Below are positions 50,858 through 62,708 of a stretch of 64,000 bases of DNA, piece by piece. Source of the stretch: Prosopocoilus inquinatus (lineage: Eukaryota; Arthropoda; Insecta; Coleoptera; Lucanidae). The position numbers were made by a program, and so were the translations under genes. Below the pieces are notes generated by a model. It saw only the letters and a program-made list of their open reading frames with translations. It made no database searches and was not told the origin of the DNA. Position 1 is the first letter of the stretch. The number at the start of each line of letters is the position of its first letter. The stretch covers positions 5,086,501-5,150,500 of the forward strand of contig CM069880.1 in the NCBI GenBank assembly GCA_036172665.1, in the 5' to 3' direction.

Positions 50858-53800
50858 CGAAGTTTTCGGACGCAGCGGAAGCTGGAAATAGTTTTGAACG
50901 AAATAACACGTATTAGCGTTGTTCCTGTGATGTATCTAATCGATCCTTACTTATCTATCATGTTATTTGACGTTACGATGGACTCCAGTAACTCTGATGT
51001 GAGATACGAAGTTTTCGGACGCAGCGGAAGCTGGAAATAGTTTTGAACGAAATAACACGTATTAGCGTTGTTCCTGTGATGTATCTAATCGATCCTTACT
51101 TATCTAATATGTTAATTGACGTTCCAACGGACTCCAGTAACTCTGATGTGAGATACGAAGTTCTCGCACTCAGGAGAAGCTGGAAATAGTTTTGAACGAA
51201 ACAACACGTATTAGCGTTGTTCCTGTGATGTATCTAATCGATCCTTACTTATCTAATATGTTAATTGACGTTCCAACGGACTCCAGTAACTCTGATGTGA
51301 GATACGAAGTTCTCGCACTCAGCAGAATCTGGAAATAGTTTTGAACGAAACAACACGTATTAGCGTTTTTCCTGTGATGTATCTAATCGATCCTTATATA
51401 TCTAATATGTTATTTGACGGACTCCAGCAACTCTGATGTGAGATACGAAGTTCTCGCACTCAGCAGAAGCTGGAAATAGTTTTGAACGAAACAACACGTA
51501 TTAGCATTGTTAATGTGATGTATCTAATCGATTTTTACTTATCTATCATGTTATTTGACGTTACGATGGACTCCAGTAACTCTGATGTGAGATACGAAGT
51601 TTTCGGACGCAGCGGAAGCTGGAAATAGTTTTGAACGATATAACACGTATTTGCGTTGTTCCTGTGATGTATCTAATCGATCCTTACTTATCTAATATGT
51701 TATTTGACGTTTCAACGGACTCCAGTAACTCTGATGTGAGATACGAAGTTCTCGCACTCAGCAGAAGCTGGAAATAGTTTTGAACGAAACAACACGTATT
51801 AGCATTGTTCCTGTGATGTATCTAATCGATCCTTGCTTATCTATCATGTTATTTGACGTTACGATGGACTCCAGTATCTCTGATGTGAGATACGAAGTTT
51901 CCGGACGCAGCGGAAGCTGGAAATAGTTTTGAACGAAATAACACGTATTAGCGTTGTTCCTGTGATGTATCTAATCGATCCTTACTTATCTAATATGTTA
52001 ATTGACGTTCCAACGGACTCCAGTAACTCTGATGTGATATACGAAGTTCTCGCACTCAGCAGAAGCTGGAAATAGTTTTGAACGAAACAACACGTATTAG
52101 CATTGTTCCTGTGATGTATCTAATCGATCCTTACTTATCTATCATGTTATTTGACGTTACGATGGACTCCAGTAACTCTGATGTGAGATACGAAGTTTTC
52201 GGACGCAGCGGAAGCTGGAAATAGCTTTGAACGAAACAACACGTATTAGCATTGTTCCTGTGATGTATCTAATCGATTTTTACTTATCTATCATGTCATT
52301 TGACGTTACGATGGACTCCAGTAACTCTGATGTGAGATACGAAGTTTTCGGACGCAGCGGAAGCTGGAAATAGTTTTGAACGAAATAACACGTATTAGCG
52401 TTGTTCCTGTGATGTATCTAATCGATCCTTACTTATCTAATATGATAATTGACGTTCCAACGGACTCCAGTAACTCTGATGTGAGATACGAAGTTCTCGC
52501 ACCCAGCAGAAGCTGGAAATAGTTTTGAACGAAACAACACGTATTAGCATTGTTCCTGTGATGTATCTAATCGATCCTTACTTATCTATCATGTTATTTG
52601 ACGTTACGATGGACTCCAGTAACTCTGATGTGAGATACGAAGTTTTCGGACGCAGCGGAAGCTGGAAATAGTTTTGAACGAAATAACACGTATTAGCGTT
52701 GTTCCTGTGATGTATCTAATCGATCCTTACATATCTAATATGTTATTTGACGGACTCCAGTAACTCTGACGTGAGATACGAAGTTCTCGCACTCAGCAGA
52801 AGCTGGAAATAGTTTTGAACGAAACAACACGTATTAGCATTGTTCCTGTGATGTATCTAATCGATCCTTACTTATCTAATATGTTAATTGACGTTCCAAC
52901 GGACTCCAGTAACTCTGATGTGAGATAAGAAGTTCTCGCACTCAGCAGAAGCTGGAAATAGTTTTGAACGAAATAACACGTATTAGCGTTGTTCCTGTGA
53001 TGTATCTAATCGATCCTTACTTATCTAATATGTTATTTGACGTTTCAACGGACTCCAGTAACTCTGATGTGAGATACGAAGTTCTCGCACACAGCAGAAC
53101 CTGGAAATAGTTTTGAACGAAACAACACGTATTAGCATTGTTCCTGTGATGTATCTAATCGATCCTTACTTATCTAATATGTTAATTGACGTTCCAACGG
53201 ACTCCAGTAACTCTGATGTGAGATACGAAGTTCTCGCACTCAGCAGAAGCTGGAAATAGTTTTGAACGAAACAACACGTATTAGCAATGTTCCTGTGATG
53301 TATCTAATCGATCCTTACTTATCTATAATGCTATTTGACGTTACGATGGACTCCAGTAACTCTGATGTGAGATACGAAGTTTTCGGACCCAGCGGAAGCT
53401 GGAAATAGTTTTGAACGCAATAACACGTATTAGCGTTGTTCCTGTGATGTATCTAATCGATCCTTATATATCTAATATGTTATTTGACGGACTCCAGTAA
53501 CTCTGATGTGAGATACGAAATTTTCGGACGCAGCGGAAGCTGGAAATAGTTTTGAATGAAACAACACGTATTAGTATTGTTCCTGTGATGTATCTAATCG
53601 ATTTTTACTTATCTATCATGTTATTTGACGTTACGATGGACTCCAGTAACTCTGATGTGAGATACGAAGTTTTCGGACGCAGCGGAAGCTTTAAATAGTT
53701 TTGAACGAAATAACACGTATTAGCGTTGTTCCTGTGATGTATCTAATCGATCCTTACTTATCTAATATGTTATTTGACGATTCAACGGACTCCAGTAACT

Positions 53801-55694
53801 CTGATGTGAGATACGAAGTTCTCGCCCTCAGCAGAAGCTGGAAATAGTTTTGGACGAAACAACACGTATTAGCATTGTTCCTGTGATGTATCTAATCGAT
53901 CCATACTTATCTATCATGTTATTTGACGTTACGATGTACTCCAGTAACTCTGATGTGAGATACGAAGTTTTCGGACGCAGCGGAAGCTGGAAATAGTTTT
54001 GAACGAAATAACACGTATTGGCGTTGTTCCTGTGATGTATCTAATCGATCCTTACTTATCTAATATGTTAATTGACGTTCCAACGGACACCAGTAACTCT
54101 GATGTGAGATACGAAGTTCTCGCACTCAGCAGAAGCTGGAAATAGTTTTGAACGAAACAACACGTATTAGCGTTGTTCCTGTGATGTATCTAATCGATCC
54201 TTACTTATCTAATATGTTATTTGACGATTCAACGGACTCCAGTAACTCTGATGTGAGATACGAAGTTCTCGCACTCAGCAGAAGCTGGAAATAGTTTTGA
54301 ACGAAACAACACGTATTAGCATTGTTCCTGTGATGTATCTAATCGATCCTTACGTATCTATCATGTTATTTGACGTTACGATGGACTCCAGTAACTCTGA
54401 TGTGAGATACGAAGTTTTCGGACGCAGCGGAAGCTGGATATAGTTTTGAACGAAATAACACGTATTAGCGTTGTTCCTGTGATGTATCTAATCGATCCTT
54501 ACTTATCTAATATGTTAATTGACGTTCCAACGGACTCCAGTAACTCTGATGTGAGATACGAAGTTCTCGCACTCAGCAGAAGCTGGAAATAGTTTTGAAC
54601 GAAACAACACGTATTAGCGTTGTTCCTGTGATGTATCTAATCGATCCTTACTTATCTAATATGTTATTTGACGTTTCAACGGACTCCAGTAACTCTGATG
54701 TGAGATACGAAGTTCTCGCACTCAGCAGAAGCTGGAAATAGTTTTGAACGAAACAACACGTATTAGCATTGTTCCTGTGATGTATCTAATCGTTCCTTAC
54801 TTATCTATCATGTTATTTGACGTTACGATGGACTCCAGTAACTCTGATGTGAGATACGAAGTTTTCGGACGCAGCGGAAGCTGGAAATAGTTTTGAACGA
54901 AACAACACGTATTAGCATTGTTCCTGTGATATATCTAATCGATCCTTACTTATCTAATATGTTGTTTGACGTTTCAACGGACTCCAGTAGCTCTGATGTG
55001 AGATACGAATTTCTCGCACTCAGCAGAAGCTGGAAATAGTTTTGAACGAAACAACACGTATTAGCATTGTTCCTGTGATATATCTAATCGATCCTTACTT
55101 ATGTAATATGTTATTTGACGTTTCAAAGGACTCCAGTAACTCTGATGTGAGATACGAAGTTTTCGGACGCAGCGGAAGCTGGAAATAGTTTTGAACGAAA
55201 TAACACGTATTAGCGTTGTTCCTGTGATGTATCTAATCGATCCTTACTTATCTAATATGTTAATTGACGTTCCAACGGACTCCAGTAACTCTGATGTGAG
55301 ATAAGAAGTTCTCGCACTCAGCAGAAGCTGGAAATAGTTTTGAACGAAACAACACGTATTAGCATTGTTCCTGTGATGTATCTAATCGTTCCTTACTTAT
55401 CTATCATGTTATTTGACGTTACGATGGACTCCAGTAACTCTGATGTGAGATACGAAGTTTTCGGACGCAGCGGAAGCTGGAAATAGTTTTGAACGAAATA
55501 ACAACTATTAGCGTTGTTCCTGTGATGTATCTAATCGATCCTTACTTATCTAATATGTTATTTGACGTTTCAACGGAAATAGTTTTGAACGAAATAACAC
55601 GTATTAGCGTTGTTCCTGTGATGTATCTATTCGATCCTTACTTATCTAATATGTTAATTGACGTTCCAACGGACTCCAGTAACTCTGATGTGAG
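50855..55694 (+). repeat. Right-arm higher-order repeat unit 1: 4,840 bp, 33 monomers
   Basis: The marker GAACGATATAACACG/TTTGCG sits about 776 bp into this unit (51631) and recurs in later units at 56471, 61013 and 63485. The length equals 33 x 149 minus 77, accounted for by three 8-bp deletions (near 51418, 52752, 53486) and one 53-bp deletion (near 55571). Other ordered markers include CCGGACGCAGCGG, CACACAGCAGAACC (53088), AGCTTTAAATAG (53688) and CTAATCGTTCC. Confidence 0.85.
55560..55590 (+). repeat. 96-bp monomer with a 53-bp deletion, copy 1
   Basis: The sequence runs TTTCAACGG directly into AAATAGTTTTG, missing the 53 bases that normally lie between, including the A/B box. GG and GGAA at the two edges suggest a microhomology join. 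The same join is at 59520 and 61992. Confidence 0.88.
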
Positions 55695-58600
55695 ATACGA
55701 AGTTTTCGGACGCAGCGGAAGCTGGAAATAGTTTTGAACGAAATAACACGTATTAGCGTTGTTCCTGTGATGTATCTAATCGATCCTTACTTATCTATCA
55801 TGTTATTTGACGTTACGATGGACTCCAGTAACTCTGATGTGAGATACGAAGTTTTCGGACGCAGCGGAAGCTGGAAATAGTTTTGAACGAAATAACACGT
55901 ATTAGCGTTGTTCCTGTGATGTATCTAATCGATCCTTACTTATCTAATATGTTAATTGACGTTCCAACGGACTCCAGTAACTCTGATGTGAGATACGAAG
56001 TTCTCGCACTCAGGAGAAGCTGGAAATAGTTTTGAACGAAACAACACGTATTAGCGTTGTTCCTGTGATGTATCTAATCGATCCTTACTTATCTAATATG
56101 TTAATTGACGTTCCAACGGACTCCAGTAACTCTGATGTGAGATACGAAGTTCTCGCACTCAGCAGAATCTGGAAATAGTTTTTAACGAAACAACACGTAT
56201 TAGCGTTGTTCCTGTGATGTATCTAATCGATCCTTATATATCTAATATGTTATTTGACGGACTCCAGCAACTCTGATGTGAGATACGAAGTTCTCGCACT
56301 CAGCAGAAGCTGGAAATAGTTTTGAACGAAACAACACGTATTAGCATTGTTAATGTGATGTATCTAATCGATTTTTACTTATCTATCATGTTATTTGACG
56401 TTACGATGGACTCCAGTAACTCTGATGTGAGATACGAAGTTTTCGGACGCAGCGGAAGCTGGAAATAGTTTTGAACGATATAACACGTATTTGCGTTGTT
56501 CCTGTGATGTATCTAATCGATCCTTACTTATCTAATATGTTATTTGACGTTTCAACGGACTCCAGTATCTCTGATGTGAGATACGAAGTTCTCGCACTCA
56601 GCAGAAGCTGGAAATAGTTTTGAACGAAACAACACGTATTAGCATTGTTCCTGTGATGTATCTAATCGATCCTTGCTTATCTATCATGTTATTTGACGTT
56701 ACGAAGGACTCCAGTATCTCTGATGTGAGATACGAAGTTTCCGGACGCAGCGGAAGCTGGAAATAGTTTTGAACGAAATAACACGTATTAGCGTTGTTCC
56801 TGTGATGTATCTAATCGATCCTTACTTATCTAATATGTTAATTGACGTTCCAACGGACTCCAGTAACTCTGATGTGAGATACGAAGTTCTCGCACTCAGC
56901 AGAAGCTGGAAATAGTTTTGAACGAAACAACACGTATTAGCATTGTTCCTGTGATGTATCTAATCGATCCTTACTTATCTATCATGTTATTTGACGTTAC
57001 GATGGACTCCAGTAACTCTGATGTGAGATACGAAGTTTCCGGACGCAGCGGAAGCTGGAAAAAGTTTTGAACGAAATAACACGTATTAGCGTTGTTCCTG
57101 TGATGTATCTAATCGATCCTTACATATCTAATATGTTATTTGACGGACTCCAGTAACTCTGATGTGAGATACGAAGTTCTCGCACTCAGCAGAAGCTGGA
57201 AATAGTTTTGAACGAAACAACACGTATTAGCATTGTTCCTGTGATGTATCTAATCGATCCTTACTTATCTAATATGTTAATTGACGTTCCAACGGACTCC
57301 AGTAACTCTGATGTGAGATAAGAAGTTCTCGCACTCAGCAGAAGCTGGAAATAGTTTTGAACGAAATAACACGTATTAGCGTTGTTCCTGTGATGTATCT
57401 AATCGATCCTTACTTATCTAATATGTTATTTGACGTTTCAACGGACTCCAGTAACTCTGATGTGAGATACGAAGTTCTCGCACACAGCAGAACCTGGAAA
57501 TAGTTTTGAACGAAACAACACGTATTAGCATTGTTCCTGTGATGTATCTAATCGATCCTTACTTATCTAATATGTTAATTGACGTTCCAACGGACTCCAG
57601 TAACTCTGATGTGAGATACGAAGTTCTCGCACTCAGCAGAAGCTGGAAATAGTTTTGAACGAAACAACACGTATTAGCAATGTTTCTGTGATGTATCTAA
57701 TCGATCCTTACTTATCTATAATGCTATTTGACGTTACGATGGACTCCAGTAACTCTGATGTGAGATACGAAGTTTTCGGACCCAGCGGAAGCTGGAAATA
57801 GTTTTGAACGCAATAACACTTATTAGCGTTGTTCCTGTGATGTATCTAATCGATCCTTATATATCTAATATGTTATTTGACGGACTCCAGTAACTCTGAT
57901 GTGAGATACGAAATTTTCGGACGCAGCGGAAGCTGGAAATAATTTTGAATGAAACAACACGTATTAGTATTGTTCCTGTGATGTATCTAATCGATTTTTA
58001 CTTATCTATCATGTTATTTGACGTTACGATGGACTCCAGTAACTCTGATGTGAGATACGAAGTTTTCGGACGCAGCGGAAGCTTTAAATAGTTTTGAACG
58101 AAATAACACGTATTAGCGTTGTTCCTGTGATGTATCTAATCGATCCTTACTTATCTAATATGTTATTTGACGATTCAACGGACTCCAGTAACTCTGATGT
58201 GAGATACGAAGTTCTCGCCCTCAGCAGAAGCTGGAAATAGTTTTGGACGAAACAACACGTATTAGCATTGTTCCTGTGATGTATCTAATCGATCCATACT
58301 TATCTATCATGTTATTTGACGTTACGATGTACTCCAGTAACTCTGATGTGAGATACGAAGTTTTCGGACGCAGCGGAAGCTGGAAATAGTTTTGAACGAA
58401 ATAACACGTATTGGCGTTGTTCCTGTGATGTATCTAATCGATCCTTACTTATCTAATATGTTAATTGACGTTCCAACGGACTCCAGTAACTCTGATGTGA
58501 GATACGAAGTTCTCGCACTCAGCAGAAGCTGGAAATAGTTTTGAACGAAACAACACGTATTAGCGTTGTTCCTGTGATGTATCTAATCGATCCTTACTTA

Positions 58601-60236
58601 CCTAATATGTTATTTGACGTTTCAACGGACTCCAGTAACTCTGATGTGAGATACGAAGTTCTCGCACTCAGCAGAAGCTGGAAATAGTTTTGAACGAAAC
58701 AACACGTATTAGCATTGTTCCTGTGATGTATCTAATCGTTCCTTACTTATCTATCATGTTATTTGACGTTACGATGGACTCCAGTAACTCTGATGTGAGA
58801 TACGAAGTTTTCGGACGCAGCGGAAGCTGGAAATAGTTTTGAACGAAACAACACGTATTAGCATTGTTCCTGTGATATATCTAATCGATCCTTACTTATC
58901 TAATATGTTGTTTGACGTTTCAACGGACTCCAGTAACTCTGATGTGAGATACGAATTTCTCGCACTCAGCAGAAGCTGGAAATAGTTTTGAACGAAACAA
59001 CACGTATTAGCATTGTTCCTGTGATGTATCTAATCGATCCTTACTTATCTAATATGTTAATTGACGTTTCAAAGGACTCCAGTAACTCTGATGTGAGATA
59101 CGAAGTTTTCGGACGCAGCGGAAGCTGGAAATAGTTTTGAACGAAATAACACGTATTAGCGTTGTTCCTGTGATGTATCTAATCGATCCTTACTTATCTA
59201 ATATGTTAATTGACGTTCCAACGGACTCCAGTAACTCTGATGTGAGATAAGAAGTTCTCGCACTCAGCAGAAGCTGGAAATAGTTTTGAACGAAACAACA
59301 CGTATTAGCATTGTTCCTGTGATGTATCTAATCGTTCCTTACTTATCTATCATGTTATTTGACGTTACGATATACTCCAGTAACTCTGATGTGAGATACG
59401 AAGTTTTCGGACGCAGCGGAAGCTGGAAATAGTTTTGAACGAAATAACAACTATTAGCGTTGTTCCTGTGATGTATCTAATCGATCCTTACTTATCTAAT
59501 ATGTTATTTGACGTTTCAACGGAAATAGTTTTGAACGAAATAACACGTATTAGCGTTGTTCCTGTGATGTATCTATTCGATCCTTACTTATCTAATATGT
59601 TAATTGACGTTCCAACGGACTCCAGTATCTCTGATGTGAGATACGAAGTTCTCGCACTCAGCAGAAGCTGGAAATAGTTTTGAACGAAATAACACGTATT
59701 AGCGTTGTTCCTGTGACGTATCTAATCGATCCTTACTTATCTAATATATTAATTGACGTTCCAACGGACTCCAGTAACTCTGATGTGAGATAAGAAGTTC
59801 TCGCACTCAGCAGAAGCTGGAAATAGTTTTGAACGAAACAACACGTATTAGCGTTGTTCCTGTGATGTATCTAATCGATCCTTACTTATCTAATATGTTA
59901 TTTGACGTTTCAACGGACTCCAGTAACTCTGATGTGAGATACGAAGTTCTCGCACTCAGCAGAAGCTGGAAATAGTTTTGAACGAAACAACACGTATTAG
60001 CATTGTTCCTGTGATGTATCTAATCGATCCTTACTTATCTAATATGTTAATTGACGTTCCAACGGACACCAGTAACTCTGATGTGAGATACGAAGTTCTC
60101 GCACTCAGCAGAAGCTGGAAATAGTTTTGAACGAAATAACACGTATTAGCGTTGTTCCTGTGATGTATCTAATCGATCCTTACTTATCTAATATGTTATT
60201 TGACGTTTCAACGGACTCCAGTAACTCTGATGTGAG
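55695..60236 (+). repeat. Right-arm higher-order repeat unit 2: 4,542 bp, 31 monomers
   Basis: It follows unit 1 directly. The offset from unit 1 is 4,840 bp at the start, 4,393 bp from CACACAGCAG (57481) and AGCTTTAAATAG (58081), and 3,946 bp at the 53-bp deletion monomer (59520). Two three-monomer losses and a four-monomer addition at the end explain the net length. The 4,542 bp equal 31 x 149 minus 77. Confidence 0.83.
59506..59536 (+). repeat. 96-bp monomer with a 53-bp deletion, copy 2
   Basis: It has the same TTTCAACGG/AAATAG join as at 55571, again flanked by ATAACAACTATTAGC upstream and TCTATTCGATCC downstream, so it is a copy of the same event. Confidence 0.88.
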
Positions 60237-62708
60237 ATACGAAGTTTTCGGACGCAGCGGAAGCTGGAAATAGTTTTGAACGAAATAACACGTATTAGCG
60301 TTGTTCCTGTGATGTATCTAATCGATCCTTACTTATCTATCATGTTATTTGACGTTACGATGGACTCCAGTAACTCTGATGTGAGATACGAAGTTTTCTG
60401 ACGCAGCGGAAGCTGGAAATAGTTTTGAACGAAATAACACGTATTAGCGTTGTTCCTGTGATGTATCTAATCGATCCTTACTTATCTAATATGTTAATTG
60501 ACGTTCCAACGGACTCCAGTAACTCTGATGTGAGATACGAAGTTCTCGCACTCAGGAGAAGCTGGAAATAGTTTTGAACGAAACAACACGTATTAGCGTT
60601 GTTCCTGTGATGTATCTAATCGATCCTTACTTATCTAATATGTTAATTGACGTTCCAACGGACTCCAGTAACTCTGATGTGAGATACGAAGTTCTCGCAC
60701 TCAGCAGAATCTGGAAATAGTTTTGAACGAAACAACACGTATTAGCGTTGTTCCTGTGATGTATCTAATCGATCCTTATATATCTAATATGTTATTTGAC
60801 GGACTCCAGCAACTCTGATGTGAGATACGAAGTTCTCGCACTCAGCAGAAGCTGGAAATAGTTTTGAACGAAACAACACGTATTAGCATTGTTAATGTGA
60901 TGTATCTAATCGATTTTTACTTATCTATCATGTTATTTGACGTTACGATGGACTCCAGTAACTCTGATGTGAGATACGAAGTTTTCGGACGCAGCGGAAG
61001 CTGGAAATAGTTTTGAACGATATAACACGTATTTGCGTTGTTCCTGTGATGTATCTAATCGATCCTTACTTATCTAATATGTTATTTGACGTTTCAACGG
61101 ACTCCAGTAACTCTGATGTGAGATACGAAGTTCTCGCACTCAGCAGAAGCTGGAAATAGTTTTGAACGAAACAACACGTATTAGCATTGTTCCTGTGATG
61201 TATCTAATCGATCCTTGCTTATCTATCATGTTATTTGACGTTACGCTGGACTCCAGTATCTCTGATGTGAGATACGAAGTTTCCGGACGCAGCGGAAGCT
61301 GGAAATAGTTTTGAACGAAATAACACGTATTAGCGTTGTTCCTGTGATGTATCTAATCGATCCTTACTTATCTAATATGTTATTTGACGTTTCAACGGAC
61401 TCCAGTAACTCTGATGTGAGATACGAAGTTTTCGGACGCAGCGGAAGCTGGAAATAGTTTTGAACGAAATAACACGTATTAGCGTTGTTCCTGTGATGTA
61501 TCTAATCGATCCTTACTTATCTATCATGTTATTTGACGTTACGATGGACTCCAGTAACTCTGATGTGAGATACGAAGTTTTCGGACGCAGCGGAAGCTGG
61601 AAATAGTTTTGAACGAAATAACACGTATTAGCGTTGTTCCTGTGATGTATCTAATCGATCCTTACTTATCTAATATGTTAATTGACGTTCCAACGGACTC
61701 CAGTAACTCTGATGTGAGATAAGAAGTTCTCGCACTCAGCAGAAGCTGGAAATAGTTTTGAACGAAACAACACGTATTAGCATTGTTCCTGTGATGTATC
61801 TAATCGTTCCTTACTTATCTATCATGTTATTTGACGTTACGATATACTCCAGTAACTCTGATGTGAGATACGAAGTTTTCGGACGCAGCGGAAGCTGGAA
61901 ATAGTTTTGAACGAAATAACAACTATTAGCGTTGTTCCTGTGATGTATCTAATCGATCCTTACTTATCTAATATGTTATTTGACGTTTCAACGGAAATAG
62001 TTTTGAACGAAATAACACGTATTAGCGTTGTTCCTGTGATGTATCTATTCGATCCTTACTTATCTAATATGTTAATTGACGTTCCAACGGACTCCAGTAT
62101 CTCTGATGTGAGATACGAAGTTCTCGCACTCAGCAGAAGCTGGAAATAGTTTTGAACGAAATAACACGTATTAGCGTTGTTCCTGTGACGTATCTAATCG
62201 ATCCTTACTTATCTAATATATTAATTGACGTTCCAACGGACTCCAGTAACTCTGATGTGAGATAAGAAGTTCTCGCACTCAGCAGAAGCTGGAAATAGTT
62301 TTGAACGAAACAACACGTATTAGCGTTGTTCCTGTGATGTATCTAATCGATCCTTACTTATCTAATATGTTATTTGACGTTTCAACGGACTCCAGTAACT
62401 CTGATGTGAGATACGAAGTTCTCGCACTCAGCAGAAGCTGGAAATAGTTTTGAACGAAACAACACGTATTAGCATTGTTCCTGTGATGTATCTAATCGAT
62501 CCTTACTTATCTAATATGTTAATTGACGTTCCAACGGACACCAGTAACTCTGATGTGAGATACGAAGTTCTCGCACTCAGCAGAAGCTGGAAATAGTTTT
62601 GAACGAAATAACACGTATTAGCGTTGTTCCTGTGATGTATCTAATCGATCCTTACTTATCTAATATGTTATTTGACGTTTCAACGGACTCCAGTAACTCT
62701 GATGTGAG
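60237..62708 (+). repeat. Right-arm higher-order repeat unit 3: 2,472 bp, 17 monomers
   Basis: It starts like units 1 and 2 but jumps from near 61380 to the late part of the unit, with the 53-bp deletion monomer at 61992. The length equals 17 x 149 minus 61 (one 8-bp and one 53-bp deletion). The region 59075-61378 is repeated at 61547-63850 with a constant 2,472-bp offset. Confidence 0.85.
61978..62008 (+). repeat. 96-bp monomer with a 53-bp deletion, copy 3
   Basis: Same join and same flanking variants as copies 1 and 2; it lies 2,472 bp after copy 2. Confidence 0.88.
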
